Counted from the stretch's first letter, positions 34,907-43,959 are shown. The stretch is 64,000 nucleotides of DNA from Nocardia tenerifensis NBRC 101015 (GCF_000308715.1 NZ_BAGH01000613.1:1-64000), one strand, 5' to 3'. Translations and numbers: made by a program. The notes: generated by a model from the sequence alone, not told the origin.

Positions 34907-35953
34907 ATGGACGGCGGCTCGGAATATGTTGTCCCGCTGCCCATTTCGCCCCCTGCGACGCAGCCGTCGCATCCGAACATCGCGCGCCCGCGTCCCCCGT
35001 TCGACCCCGAATTGGCGGTGATGCTGCCCGTTCTGCACCAGGAGATTCCGGCTACCGTGCGGCTTGCGGACATTCCGGTGCTGCGGGAGAGACTGCGGGC
35101 GATGGCGCCGAGTGCGGCGCAGTTGCTGGCCGGCCGCCCGATCGGGCATGTCGAGCACGTGATCGCGGGGTTCGGTGGCGCGGAGATCGTCGTCTCGGTC
35201 TTCGCGCGGACCGATCACGCGGTGCCCGGACCGGGTTTCTTCCATACTCATGGCGGCGGAATGATGCTGGGCGACCGGTTTTTCGGCTTGTCGGAGGTGC
35301 TGGACTGGGTGCAGTGGCACGACGCGGTGTGCGTGTCGGTCGAGTACCGGCTCGCGCCGGAGTTCCCGGATCCGGTGCCCGTCGAGGACTGCTACGCCGG
35401 ACTCGTGTGGACCGCCGCGAACGCCGACGCGTTGGGCATCGATCCCGGGCGGCTGATCGTGGCCGGGGCCAGCGCGGGCGGTGGGCTGGCCGCCGGGCTG
35501 GCTCTGCTGGCCCGCGACCGAGGCGCGCCGGGGTTGGCGGGCCAGATCCTGATGTGTCCCATGCTCGATGATCGCGGCCGGACGGTGTCGTCGCATCAGT
35601 TCGTGGACGGGCTCGGGCTGTGGGATCGCGGGAGTCACTCGACGGCGTGGGGCGCGTTGCTCGCAGAGCGTTTCGGCACCGACGACGTTTCGTTTTATGC
35701 GGCGCCCGCGCGGGCGGAGAATCTCGATGGGTTGCCGCCCGCCTATATCGACGTGGGGTCCGCGGAGTTGCTGCGGGACGAAGCCGTGGCTTACGCGAGC
35801 GGGATCTGGGCGTGCGGAGGTGTGGCCGAGCTGCATGTCTGGCAGGGCGGGTTTCACGGGTTCTGCGCGTATGTTCCGCGGGCGGCGGTGTCGGTGCAGG
35901 CGCGGCGGACGCGGGATGCGTGGGTGGCGCGGCTGGTGGGTGTGCAGCGCTAG
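34907..35953 (+). CDS. HSL-type alpha/beta hydrolase (esterase)
   Basis: A 348-residue esterase of the hormone-sensitive-lipase family: oxyanion motif HGGG (115-118), nucleophile elbow GASAGGG with Ser189, and late DVGSAELLRDE and GGFHGF carrying Asp and His. Cytoplasmic, no signal peptide. It begins immediately after the dehydrogenase stop (TGAATG), closing the operon. It could hydrolyse an ester or lactone feeding the pathway. Part of its coding sequence (35140-35218) is repeated as a relic at 3558-3636. Confidence 0.92.
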   Translation: MDGGSEYVVPLPISPPATQPSHPNIARPRPPFDPELAVMLPVLHQEIPATVRLADIPVLRERLRAMAPSAAQLLAGRPIGHVEHVIAGFGGAEIVVSVFARTDHAVPGPGFFHTHGGGMMLGDRFFGLSEVLDWVQWHDAVCVSVEYRLAPEFPDPVPVEDCYAGLVWTAANADALGIDPGRLIVAGASAGGGLAAGLALLARDRGAPGLAGQILMCPMLDDRGRTVSSHQFVDGLGLWDRGSHSTAWGALLAERFGTDDVSFYAAPARAENLDGLPPAYIDVGSAELLRDEAVAYASGIWACGGVAELHVWQGGFHGFCAYVPRAAVSVQARRTRDAWVARLVGVQR

Positions 35954-35955
35954 CC

Positions 35956-36735
35956 CTACCGTGCTGTGGTTGCCTCGATCAGGTCGTAGGCGAGGTCGAG
36001 GTGGACGCCGTCGGGGTTGGTGAGTCCTTTGTCGGCGTACCAGGATTCGTCGGCTTCGGGGTGGGGGCCGCTGACGCCGACGCGGCCTTTGCCGTAGGGG
36101 GCGACGACGGCGGCGGGTAGTCCGTTGGTGTATCGGGCCAGTACGGTGGCGTCGGCGCCGTCGTCGAGCAGGAAGGCGGGGCCGTCTTGGAAGTACATGT
36201 GGCGGGGCTTGCCTCGCCAGTCGACGCGGATGACGGTGTCGCGGTCGTCGGGGACGGTGGCGCCGGGGGTGCCGATCCAGCCGTCGGTGTCGCCGGGGAG
36301 CAGGTCGAAGCCGGGGTCGCGGCCGGCGAGGTAGCCGCCGAAGCACAGGCCGAGGTAGTTGCCGCCGCCGCGGACCCAGTCGCGGAGCAGGTCGGCGCGG
36401 TCGCGCAGGTCTTGCCAGGTTCGGTGCAGGTCGGCGCCGCCGCCGGGTTGGACGTAGAGCGTCGCCTCGGCCAAAGCTGCAGCGGTGAGCGGGTTTTCGG
36501 TATCGACGTATTTCACGGTGAACGGGTGTGGTGCGCGGCGCAGTACGTCGGCCACGGCGGGTGCGCAGCCGGGGCAGCCTTGCGGGCCGTTGTAGACGAG
36601 CGCGAGGGGCCGTGCGGGCTCGGCGGCGCGTGACTTGCCGCAGGCCGTGGCCAGGAGGGCGATAGCGGGCAGGGCTCCGGCGAGTAGCCGGCGGCGGTCC
36701 ATACCGGTGGGGCGGGCGTGGTTCGTCGCGGGCAT
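35956..36735 (-). CDS. BPL-N-like domain lipoprotein
   Basis: A 259-residue exported protein. The N-terminus has a twin-arginine-like start (MDRRRLLAGALPAIALLATAC) ending in a lipobox-type Cys. The body (LVYNGPQGCPGCAPAVADVL, GGGNYLGLCFGGYLAG, AVVAPYGKGRVGVSGPHPEA) matches the glutamine-amidotransferase-like N-terminal domain of some biotin-protein ligases, with Cys in GLCFGGY at the nucleophile position. Substrate unknown. GGAGAGGA precedes the ATG at 36735. It meets the esterase tail to tail. Confidence 0.82.
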   Translation of the reverse strand: MPATNHARPTGMDRRRLLAGALPAIALLATACGKSRAAEPARPLALVYNGPQGCPGCAPAVADVLRRAPHPFTVKYVDTENPLTAAALAEATLYVQPGGGADLHRTWQDLRDRADLLRDWVRGGGNYLGLCFGGYLAGRDPGFDLLPGDTDGWIGTPGATVPDDRDTVIRVDWRGKPRHMYFQDGPAFLLDDGADATVLARYTNGLPAAVVAPYGKGRVGVSGPHPEADESWYADKGLTNPDGVHLDLAYDLIEATTAR

Positions 36736-37010
36736 GGGTCCTCTCCTGGCTCCGGCTCGGGGTGCGCGGTGTTCGTACTGACTACAGTTCCATCGGGAGA
36801 GGCGGAAATGCTTCGGCGGCAATGAGTTCCGGACGGGCGGGGGATGTGGTCCGGCCGGTCGGGGTGATCGACTCAGTCGATCGGCGGGAATTTCTGACCA
36901 CGCGGCGGGCGTCGTGGCGAGCTGCCTTCCAAGCGCCGGCTCTGGGAACAAGCTCCCCTGGCCGCGCCTTGCCGGTCAAGGCACCTGTCTGGACGGACGC
37001 GCGAATCCGC

Positions 37011-37598
37011 TTATGCGCGTCGCGAGGTACCGGCGGCGTTCCAGGCCGCCTCGATCATCGTGAAGATCTCGTCCACCGCGGCCTGCGGATCGGCCGCTGT
37101 CCTGGCGAGGGAGAACGCGTCGATCACGAACCGGGCGATCGCCCCGCAGGAGGTCGTGTCGGCCGGTTGGTCGAGGTCCGCGGCGATGGCCGCCGCCAGT
37201 GAGGCCGAGTATCGCGACTGCATCGACTCCTCGTACTGTCGCAGCGCCGGTGTGCGGTCGATCATGCCCCAGATCGGCGCGGACCTCTCGGCCGAGCAAT
37301 GGCGCACCATGGCGTGGATCTGTCTGCGCAACGCGGGAATGAGCGGCTCGCCCGGCGCCCGATCGGTGACCGCCTGTGCGAGTTGCTGCGCGAAGTTCTC
37401 CTCCTGCTCGAACACCAGCGCCTCTTTCGACGCGAAATGCGAGAACAGCGTGGTGACGGCGACATCGGCCTCGGCCGCCACATCGCGGATACCGACCTCG
37501 TCATATCCGCGGTCGAGAAACATCCGCAGCGCGGTGTCGGCGATCTTCTGACGGGTAGCGGCCTTTTTACGCTCCCGACGTCCCGTCGGCGCAGTCAC
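37011..37598 (-). CDS. TetR-family regulator
   Basis: A 195-residue TetR protein: KIADTALRMFLDRGYDEVGI followed by VAAEADVAVTTLFSHFASKE is the DNA-binding domain (about 15-62). The C-terminal domain includes VDEIFTMIEAAW. It is divergent from a P-loop kinase-like gene with 89 bp between starts; CCGTT (37629-37633) and AACGG (37644-37648) there could be part of its operator. Ligand unknown. The 275-bp stretch 36736-37010 shows no gene. Confidence 0.9.
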   Translation of the reverse strand: MTAPTGRRERKKAATRQKIADTALRMFLDRGYDEVGIRDVAAEADVAVTTLFSHFASKEALVFEQEENFAQQLAQAVTDRAPGEPLIPALRRQIHAMVRHCSAERSAPIWGMIDRTPALRQYEESMQSRYSASLAAAIAADLDQPADTTSCGAIARFVIDAFSLARTAADPQAAVDEIFTMIEAAWNAAGTSRRA

Positions 37599-37687
37599 CC
37601 GTCGATGCTATCAGCTGCTTGTTCTTAGCCGTTCCGAAAAACTAACGGTTCGCGCGGGTGGTAGGTCCGGGTATTAGGATCGGCCGC

Positions 37688-38203
37688 GTGGCGAATGGGG
37701 CGGCTCGGCTGGTGGTGTTCGCCGGTCTACCGGGAAGTGGCAAGACGACGGTGGCGCGCGTGCTGGCGGACGAGATAGGCGCGACGTTTCTGCGGATCGA
37801 CACCATCGAGGCGGCGATCGTGTCGACGTTGACGCCGTTCGAGGGCAATCCGGTCGGTTACGTCGCCGCGGCATGGGTTGCCGAGGATCAACTGCGCGGC
37901 GGCCGCGCGGTGGTCGTCGACGCCTGCAACAACCTGGAGATAGCGCGGAAGACCTGGACCGATCTGGCTCACCGGACGGGCGTACCGCTGCGCTGGGTAG
38001 AGGTGGTCTGCTCGGATCCGGTCCGGCATCGCGAGCGGGTGCAGGCTCGCACACCCGATTGGCCGGGGCAGGGAAACCCGACGTGGGCCCAGGTGCGGGC
38101 GCGGCCGTGGGAGCCCTTCACCGAACCGCGGATTCTGGTCGACACCATCGACACCGTCGAGACGCTGGTGGCCGATATCCGCCGGAAACTGCACGAGGAC
38201 TGA
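37688..38203 (+). CDS. P-loop AAA-family ATPase / kinase-like protein
   Basis: A 171-residue protein of the small kinase-like P-loop group: Walker A GLPGSGKTT (residues about 12-20), RIDTIEAAIV, VVVDACNN (Walker B-like) and VRHRERVQAR lid. It resembles adenylylsulfate kinase-like or antibiotic phosphotransferase-like small kinases; the substrate is unknown. GTG 37688 lies seven bases after TAGGAT, a leaderless start, and is preferred over 37658. Confidence 0.82.
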   Translation: MANGAARLVVFAGLPGSGKTTVARVLADEIGATFLRIDTIEAAIVSTLTPFEGNPVGYVAAAWVAEDQLRGGRAVVVDACNNLEIARKTWTDLAHRTGVPLRWVEVVCSDPVRHRERVQARTPDWPGQGNPTWAQVRARPWEPFTEPRILVDTIDTVETLVADIRRKLHED

Positions 38204-38362
38204 AACGTTTCGCGCCGACGACGCGGCGGGGCTGCCGAAACTTGCTGCGGGCGTGGCGAATTGGCGCGGGGTTTCGCCGACGGCCGTGTGCTTACGAAAT
38301 CGTGAGCACACGAGCACGACCCGGCCGGCGCGACGACGACGCCCTGCGCTGAGCGGGTCAGG

Positions 38363-39241
38363 TCACCTTCCGAGGGCGGCCAGCACGCTGCGGGCTTGGT
38401 GGTCGGCGCCGAGTTGGTTGGGGTGGAACGGAACCGCGGGGCCGGGCGGGGTGGTCGACCAAGGGACGAGACCCTCGACCCACCGGGTGCCGGGCGGTTG
38501 ACAGCCGTCGTGGCCGGCGCTGGTGCGGTAGGTGTCGACGAACTCGGCGCCGGTGGCGTCGGCGACGCGGGCGAGCATGGTGTCGAGCTCGATGAGCTTG
38601 CGGCCCAACCAGTCCGCGTCGGGGTCGGAGATCGGCACGGTGGGGAAGCAGCCCGGACCGATGCCGACGCCTTGGAGGTAATCGATCAGCAGGATCCGCG
38701 CGCGGGGTGAGCGTTCGCGGACGCCCTGCACGGCCGCGATCACTGTGGGTTCGGCGGCAAGAATATTCAGCGACATCTGGTCGACGCCGTCGACGACGAG
38801 GGCATCCAGACAGGGCGTGGCGGCGGGGTCGGTGGTGAGGCAGCTTTGGACGGTCGCGGCCAATGCCGCGTCGTTGCCGCCGATTTCGAGGGTCACCAGG
38901 TCCGTCGTCGGGGTGAGCCGATCGAACTGCGGGGGATTGAGCCCCTGGGGGACGCTCTGCGGCGCGGTGAGGTTCTTCGTCGTCGCGCCGCCGCAGGTCG
39001 CGTCCCGGAAAACGGGCACAGCCAGCGCGGCCGCCACCTGCTTGGCGTAGTCGCCTCGGCTCTGCGCACAGCCCAGCGGCACGAACTCGTCGGTCGCCTG
39101 GGTCAGCGAGGCGTCCGCGGCCCACGAATCACCCAGCGCCACATACTCGCCGAACCCGGGATCCGCCGACGCCGCCGGCGCACCGCTCAACACCACACCC
39201 AACGCCGCACCCGCGACGACGACCCGAGAAGTCCTGCGCAC
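38363..39241 (-). CDS. Secreted SGNH/GDSL hydrolase
   Basis: About 292 residues. The signal peptide (RRTSRVVVAGAALGVVLSGA) ends at ASA-DPGF. Block I is YVALGDSWAAD with the Ser nucleophile, block III is IGGNDAA, and the C-terminal VPFHPNQLG holds the catalytic His. Six or more cysteines suggest disulfides. SGNH hydrolases of this size are secreted lipases or esterases in mycobacteria and relatives. GTG 39241 with GGAGG five bases before it is preferred over 39271. Confidence 0.9.
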   Translation of the reverse strand: MRRTSRVVVAGAALGVVLSGAPAASADPGFGEYVALGDSWAADASLTQATDEFVPLGCAQSRGDYAKQVAAALAVPVFRDATCGGATTKNLTAPQSVPQGLNPPQFDRLTPTTDLVTLEIGGNDAALAATVQSCLTTDPAATPCLDALVVDGVDQMSLNILAAEPTVIAAVQGVRERSPRARILLIDYLQGVGIGPGCFPTVPISDPDADWLGRKLIELDTMLARVADATGAEFVDTYRTSAGHDGCQPPGTRWVEGLVPWSTTPPGPAVPFHPNQLGADHQARSVLAALGR

Positions 39242-39350
39242 CAAAGCCTCCACACCAACCAGGCCGGACACGCGACCGACCCAGGTGAACTTAGCATCCG
39301 TCCACGCGCACGCCGCTCCGCCGTCACCGCGGCGCTATACGATGCAGCCC

Positions 39351-40013
39351 ATGTCATCTCGCCGCTCCGGCCTCGCGGCCGTCCTCGGAGCGCTCCTCGT
39401 CGCGGTCACCACGACCGGCTGTCTCGGCGCGGTGGACCGCGCCGACTTCGAGCACGACCTCCGGTCTCGCGGCGGCGGCCTGGTCTCGGCCCTGCCCGCC
39501 GCCGCCTTCGACACCCTGCGCCGGCGCCTGGACACCGCCGAGCTGCACGCCTCGGTCGTGCTGCTCACCGCGCCGGAGTCCGGCACCATGAGTTTCTCCG
39601 TGCCCGCCGGGTCCCCGCAGGTCGGCCGCTTCTTCGACGAAAATCGTTCGCTCCTGACGCAGGACAGCGCGGTGCACCTGCGTCTTCGGGTGCCCGCGCG
39701 ACCGGACCAGCAGGACGACTACACCTTCGCCAATGGCGCCCTGCACGGGCCGAAACCGGTGCATGTATCGGCTTTCGAGGACCCGGACAGCGAAATGTTC
39801 GATGTGCGAGACGTTTCCGGCCTGCTGCGGCTCGAGGAAGTACTCGACGCCGCGCTCGCCCAGGCCGCCATCGAGAACGGTTCCGTCACTTCGGTTCTGG
39901 TCCACCGCGTCGGCCCCGATCCGATGATGACCGTCGACGTCACCTCGCCGCGCACCACCGTGCTCGTCCGATTCGACCGTGCCGGAACCTATCTGGGGAA
40001 GAGCCGGACATGA
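39351..40013 (+). CDS. Putative lipoprotein
   Basis: A 220-residue exported protein. The signal peptide (RRSGLAAVLGALLVAVTTTG) ends in a lipobox-like TTGC. The rest is beta-rich with no recognised domain (TMSFSVPAGSPQVGRFFDEN, VHRVGPDPMMTVDVTSPRTT). It ends with an ATGA overlap onto a two-pass membrane protein gene, so they form an operon. A CTATAC/TATACG box about nine bases before ATG 39351 suggests a leaderless start; 39342 and 39285 are alternatives. Confidence 0.75.
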   Translation: MSSRRSGLAAVLGALLVAVTTTGCLGAVDRADFEHDLRSRGGGLVSALPAAAFDTLRRRLDTAELHASVVLLTAPESGTMSFSVPAGSPQVGRFFDENRSLLTQDSAVHLRLRVPARPDQQDDYTFANGALHGPKPVHVSAFEDPDSEMFDVRDVSGLLRLEEVLDAALAQAAIENGSVTSVLVHRVGPDPMMTVDVTSPRTTVLVRFDRAGTYLGKSRT

Positions 40014-40438
40014 GCGAGGAGTACGGGGCCGACCGCGCGGACGTGACCGACGACGTCCCGCGCCGGAAGGGAATCCTGGCCACCCTGGCGGCGATCGTCA
40101 TGGGCACGGCGATCCTGGGATTCGTTCTGCCCGTTGCCATCTGGCCGGGCGAGGCGAGGCTGACCGCGCCGCTGTTCTGCTCGGCGCCCTACACCGAACC
40201 GATCGTCGTGTCCGACACCGTCCACGATTCCGAGGGACAGAGCACCAACTTCTCGATGTACTGCGTCGGCGAGCGCGGCCAGTACACGGAGGAGGGTTTC
40301 CTCCTACCCTGGCTCGCGTTGTGGGCGTTGCACAGCGCGATCGTGATCGGTGTGGTGATCGTGGTGCGGGCGTGGGGGCGGTGGCGACCCGATCGGCCCA
40401 CCGAACCGGTCCGGCTCGCGGAATCTACGGAACTGTAA
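40010..40438 (+). CDS. Two-pass membrane protein
   Basis: A 142-residue protein with one membrane segment after a polar N-terminus (ILATLAAIVMGTAILGFVLP) and a second near the end (LLPWLALWALHSAIVIGVVI). Between them is a loop of about 65 residues with two Cys (LFCSAPYTEP, MYCVGERG), probably outside the cell and disulfide-bonded. Co-translated with the preceding lipoprotein (ATGA), so they may work together at the envelope. No known family recognised. Confidence 0.75.
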   Translation: MSEEYGADRADVTDDVPRRKGILATLAAIVMGTAILGFVLPVAIWPGEARLTAPLFCSAPYTEPIVVSDTVHDSEGQSTNFSMYCVGERGQYTEEGFLLPWLALWALHSAIVIGVVIVVRAWGRWRPDRPTEPVRLAESTEL

Positions 40439-40494
40439 GGGACAGTTCGGGTTCCGAGGTCACCGCGACGCTCGGCCGCTACCGATGATCTCGC

Positions 40495-40929
40495 TCACCG
40501 GCCGCCGTGGAGCGGTGGCATCACGACCACCCTGGTGTCGTGACCGATGTCGTGGGCGTGCCTTTTCCAGGTGTCGGTGTCGAGGAACAGGTCCAGCCGT
40601 GTGATGAGGGCGTCAGCGGCGAGGGTGGCGTCGGCTCGCATGGTCGTCATCGGCAGTACGTATTTCGGTGCGGGCTCGTCATCGAGTGTCCAGCCGAAGC
40701 ACAGGACCAGGGTGTCCCCCGCGCACGCCACGGACACGTCGGTCATGTGTATCCATGGCGTGCGCCCGGTGATGGGGCTCCCAGCAGGTTGGATGTACCA
40801 GCCTGTCGCGGCGTTCGTTCGATTCCCGTCCGGGGGAGCAGGCATAGCGCTCGCCTCCCGCAGGTAATCCTGCAGGGCATCAGCGGCTTCGGTGACCCAG
40901 GCGGGAGAGGAGACAGGGTGGTGTGCCAT
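40495..40929 (-). CDS. Hypothetical protein
   Basis: A 144-residue soluble protein of unknown family (AWVTEAADALQDYLREAS, YIQPAGSPITGRTPWIHMTD, DTDTWKRHAHDIGHDTRVVV). Its start codon overlaps the stop of the 28-residue ORF upstream, so it is the third member of a compact three-gene operon beginning with the membrane protein at 41340. Function not recognised. Confidence 0.65.
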   Translation of the reverse strand: MAHHPVSSPAWVTEAADALQDYLREASAMPAPPDGNRTNAATGWYIQPAGSPITGRTPWIHMTDVSVACAGDTLVLCFGWTLDDEPAPKYVLPMTTMRADATLAADALITRLDLFLDTDTWKRHAHDIGHDTRVVVMPPLHGGR

Positions 40930-41015
40930 CAGCCCAGTGTGTCATTGACCCAGTCCGGGCAGAATCCTTCATCCGCCTCGCTGCCGGTCTTGCAGTAGGC
41001 GGTGATGAGCCCCAT
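40929..41015 (-). CDS. 28-residue small protein
   Basis: The short frame MGLITAYCKTGSEADEGFCP (eight more residues follow, ending DTLG) starts one base after the stop of the membrane-protein gene (TGA-C-ATG), and its own stop overlaps the next gene's start. Two Cys residues (8 and 19) are spaced by ten residues. The tight coupling on both sides is the main evidence that it is translated. Alternatively it is only a re-initiation bridge. Function unknown. Confidence 0.5.
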   Translation of the reverse strand: MGLITAYCKTGSEADEGFCPDWVNDTLG

Positions 41016-41016
41016 G

Positions 41017-41340
41017 TCATATTCGTCGAGGTGACCTTCCTCCGGAATCGGTGCTGGACTCGTGGCGCCGGCGTAGTGCTGCCGCGATACCGAGTGCGGC
41101 GGCGATCAGCAGCCAGAGCGTTGCTTCGAGGCCGGCCAGGACAGCTGTACCCCACAGCATGATGAACGGGCCGTACTCGGCCACCCTGGCCCAGTATCCG
41201 CAGGGGCCGACGTCCTGGGGAATGGTCGCGCATTCGGGGTGGGCGTGGGCCGCGAAGCCGAGGGTCGCGAGCGCCGGAATCCCCACGGTGACACCGATGA
41301 TGATCGCCGCGACTGTGGCGGGGCGGGACAGGACTGCCAT
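41017..41340 (-). CDS. Small membrane protein
   Basis: A 107-residue protein with an N-terminal membrane segment (VAAIIIGVTVGIPALATLGF), a loop with two Cys (CATIPQDVGPC), and a second segment (LEATLWLLIAAALGIAAALR) followed by a basic/polar cytoplasmic tail. First gene of the three-gene operon. TAGCGT eight bases before the ATG suggests a leaderless transcript. Family unknown. Confidence 0.65.
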   Translation of the reverse strand: MAVLSRPATVAAIIIGVTVGIPALATLGFAAHAHPECATIPQDVGPCGYWARVAEYGPFIMLWGTAVLAGLEATLWLLIAAALGIAAALRRRHESSTDSGGRSPRRI

Positions 41341-41428
41341 GCGGTCAGACGCTACTGCGCGGCCGGAGACGAGTGCCAGCCCGGAAAACCTTGTGCCGAC
41401 TGGGCATAGGCCGCGGCCGTCGACGGGT

Positions 41429-42331
41429 TCAGGTGCGCATCCGCTCGGTCAACTCCGCCGCGACCTCGACGGCGATCTCGATCACCTTGGCCGCCAACGG
41501 CGAATGCGTCCGGCCCGCCCGCCAGTGCAGGCAGATCTCGCGTGCCGGCAGCTCCGGACGCAGCTCGTGGACGCTGAGCCGCGCGTCGGACTCGACGCCG
41601 GCGCCGTGCAGGGCCAGCCACGGCAGCACCGCCGACCCCATCCCGGCGCGCACCATCGACAGCAGCGTCTCGTTGCCCGTGGTGCGGAAGACGACCTTCG
41701 GGTGCGCGCCGCCGCGGGCCAGCGCCTGCTCCATCCAGGACTGGTCGCAGATCGCGGGCCAGGCGACCATCGGCACGCCGTCGAGTTGCGCCAATGCCAC
41801 CGGGCCCGCAGCGAAGGCGCCAGGCGCGGCCACGAGCAGATATCGGTCGTCGAGGAGCTTGAGGTGCTCGACGTCGCCGTCGAGGGGGCGGTCGTAGAAC
41901 AGCAGGTCGAGCTCGCCGATGTGCGGGTCCTCCGGTTCTTCCTCGAACAGCCGGATATCGCAGCCGGGGTGCTCGTCACGCAGACGGCGCACGACGGCGG
42001 GCAGGATCACCGTCGAAACGCTTTGGAAGGTGCCGATATCGATGCGGCCCTCGCCGGCCTGGAACCGATCCACCGCCTCGGACAGCGCGGCCGCTGCGGC
42101 CAGTAGTTCGCGTGCGTGCTCGAGGACGACGGCGCCGAGCGGGGTGAGCCGTACCGGTCTCGGACCGCCCGGTCGATCGAATACCGTACCGCCGATGGAT
42201 CTTTCGAGCGCGGCGATCTGCTGACTCACCGTGGACTGGGTGTACCCGAGCCGGGCCGCCGCGCGCCCGAACGAACCTTCGTCGGCGATGGCGGCCATCG
42301 CGGCCAGGTGCCTCAGGTCGACATCGGTCAT
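41429..42331 (-). CDS. LysR-family transcriptional regulator
   Basis: A 300-residue LysR protein. The N-terminal winged HTH is DEGSFGRAAARLGYTQSTVS, then QQIAALERSIGGTVFDR; the periplasmic-binding-like effector domain follows from about 90. It is encoded divergently from an alpha/beta hydrolase (92 bp between starts), the usual LysR-target arrangement. Effector unknown. Confidence 0.95.
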   Translation of the reverse strand: MTDVDLRHLAAMAAIADEGSFGRAAARLGYTQSTVSQQIAALERSIGGTVFDRPGGPRPVRLTPLGAVVLEHARELLAAAAALSEAVDRFQAGEGRIDIGTFQSVSTVILPAVVRRLRDEHPGCDIRLFEEEPEDPHIGELDLLFYDRPLDGDVEHLKLLDDRYLLVAAPGAFAAGPVALAQLDGVPMVAWPAICDQSWMEQALARGGAHPKVVFRTTGNETLLSMVRAGMGSAVLPWLALHGAGVESDARLSVHELRPELPAREICLHWRAGRTHSPLAAKVIEIAVEVAAELTERMRT

Positions 42332-42359
42332 GGAGTTCTCGAACTATCCATCGGCTAGA

Positions 42360-42383
42360 GCGATTGCTTCGATCGCATATTAT
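42360..42383. promoter_or_regulatory. Dyad in the LysR/hydrolase divergent promoter
   Basis: GCGAT-tgcttcg-ATCGC (42360-42376) is a short dyad of the kind bound by LysR proteins; TATTAT follows at 42378-42383. It is 41-64 bases before the hydrolase start, consistent with activation of that gene. Confidence 0.45.
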
Positions 42384-42423
42384 CGCTTTTCACGATGTTG
42401 CTCGGCCCTTTACCTTGAGTCCC

Positions 42424-43140
42424 ATGACTCCGCACACCACCGCTGACAGCAGCACCTTCGTCCTGATCCACGGCGGCGGCGACGTCGGCTGGTACTGGCA
42501 CCTCGTCGAAGCCGAACTGCGCGCCCGCGGACACGACGTCGTCGCCCCCGACCTGCCCGCCGACGACGAGTCACACACCCTGACCGACTACGCCGACGCC
42601 GTCGTCGAGGCCGTCGGCGACAAACAGAATCTCGTCGTCGTCGGCCACTCCTTCGGCGCGTTCACCGCATCCCTGGTCGCCGACCGGCTGCCCGTCGACG
42701 TGCTCGTCCTGCTGGCCGGCATGGTGCCGTCGCCGGGGGAGCCACCGGCGCAATGGTCCACCAACACCGGCCTGCGCGCCGTCGTGGCCGAGCAGGCCGA
42801 ACGCGACGGCGGCCGCACCGGCCACGAGGACCCCTACGTGAGCTTCTACCACGATGTACCAAGGGAACTCGCCACCGAGGCGATGAGCAAAGAGCGTGCG
42901 CATCCCTCGCCCACCGCGATGGCCAACCCGTGGCCGCTGGCCGCGTGGCCCGACGTGCCCACCAAGTTCGTGCTCTGCCGCGACGACCGCCTCTTCCCGC
43001 CCGACTTCTTCCGCCAACTGGTACCCGAGCGCCTGGGCGTGGTCCCCGACGAGATCGCGGGCAGCCACTGCGTCGCACTCAGCCGGCCCAAGGAGGTCGC
43101 CGACATCCTGGACGGCTACGCCGCGGACGCCCGGCGCTGA
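42424..43140 (+). CDS. Alpha/beta hydrolase
   Basis: A 238-residue alpha/beta-fold hydrolase of the esterase/MES-like type: FVLIHGGGDVGWYWHLVEAE, VVAPDLPADDES, nucleophile elbow GHSFG, LCRDDRLFPP (acid) and GSHCVALSRP (His). Probably an esterase or C-C hydrolase of small substrates. TACCTT seven bases before ATG 42424 indicates a leaderless message; the frame is open to 42364. Likely target of the divergent LysR regulator. Confidence 0.88.
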   Translation: MTPHTTADSSTFVLIHGGGDVGWYWHLVEAELRARGHDVVAPDLPADDESHTLTDYADAVVEAVGDKQNLVVVGHSFGAFTASLVADRLPVDVLVLLAGMVPSPGEPPAQWSTNTGLRAVVAEQAERDGGRTGHEDPYVSFYHDVPRELATEAMSKERAHPSPTAMANPWPLAAWPDVPTKFVLCRDDRLFPPDFFRQLVPERLGVVPDEIAGSHCVALSRPKEVADILDGYAADARR

Positions 43141-43146
43141 GGTGGC

Positions 43147-43779
43147 TCAGGCGGGCACGACCACGGGCTCATCCGCCTTCTGGAAACCCGGCAGGTGCCG
43201 ATTCACCGCGGGGATCAACAGCTGGATCAACGGGCCGATACCGAACGCGTAGACCAGTGTGCCGATGCCGACGCTGCCACCCAGCAGCCAACCGGTCGAC
43301 AACACCGTCACCTCGATCGCGGTCCGCACCACCCACACCGACACACCGGTCCGGCGGACCAGGCCAGTCATCAATCCATCACGCGGGCCAGGACCCATCC
43401 CCGCACCGATGTACAGCACCGTCGCGATCGCGTTGAGCAACACCGCGGCACCCATCGCGCCCACCCGCGCCGCAATCATCTCCCACGCCGGCAGCAACCA
43501 CAGCCCGACATCCACCGACACCGCGATGACCACCACATTGCTCACCGTGCCCAGACCGGGCCGCTGCCGCAACGGAATCCACGCCAGCAGCACCGCGACC
43601 CCGGTCGCCGCGGTCACCGCGCCGAAACTGATCGGCACATGCCGCGCCACACCCTGATGGAACACGTCCCACGGATCCAGCCCGAGCCCCGCGCGCACCA
43701 TCACCGCCATCGAGAACCCGTACAACCACAAACCCACATACAGCGCGACCAACCGGCGAATCAACACGCGCCCAAGCAT
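43147..43779 (-). CDS. YczE/YitT-like membrane protein
   Basis: About 210 residues with five or six hydrophobic segments (RRLVALYVGLWLYGFSMAVM, VLYIGAGMGPGPRDGLMTGL). The GLGLDPWDVFHQG and GPGPRDGLMTG loops are characteristic of the YczE family of integral membrane proteins, function undefined. Start uncertain: ATG 43779 is used, with GTG/TTG starts at 43815/43818 possible. Confidence 0.8.
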   Translation of the reverse strand: MLGRVLIRRLVALYVGLWLYGFSMAVMVRAGLGLDPWDVFHQGVARHVPISFGAVTAATGVAVLLAWIPLRQRPGLGTVSNVVVIAVSVDVGLWLLPAWEMIAARVGAMGAAVLLNAIATVLYIGAGMGPGPRDGLMTGLVRRTGVSVWVVRTAIEVTVLSTGWLLGGSVGIGTLVYAFGIGPLIQLLIPAVNRHLPGFQKADEPVVVPA

Positions 43780-43959
43780 GACCGACCACTGGCCCCTCGC
43801 CACAGAGCCAGTCACCAACAGCTGGACTCACAACCGGACCTCCCGGTGGACCCCCGACCCGGAGATAACACCCTGAGCATTCACCCACCGGGGCGTACCC
43901 GAGACGGTACCTGGGGCCGATGCGCTGACCAGTCCATACGGAACACACTGGCGGACAAC

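Noticed and set aside
25480..36000. Canonical KstR-controlled cholesterol catabolic cluster
   Set aside because: Paired acyl-CoA dehydrogenases, MaoC and SDRs look similar, but ring-degradation genes and recognisable KstR operators are absent; the operator seen is different.
33659..36346. Long minus-strand frame across the acyl-CoA dehydrogenase and esterase genes
   Set aside because: Antisense shadow with highly biased composition and no domain; the plus-strand genes carry all motifs.
42753..43436. Plus-strand frame overlapping the hydrolase and the YczE gene
   Set aside because: Shadow frame crossing two supported genes on opposite strands, with low-complexity Arg/Pro composition.
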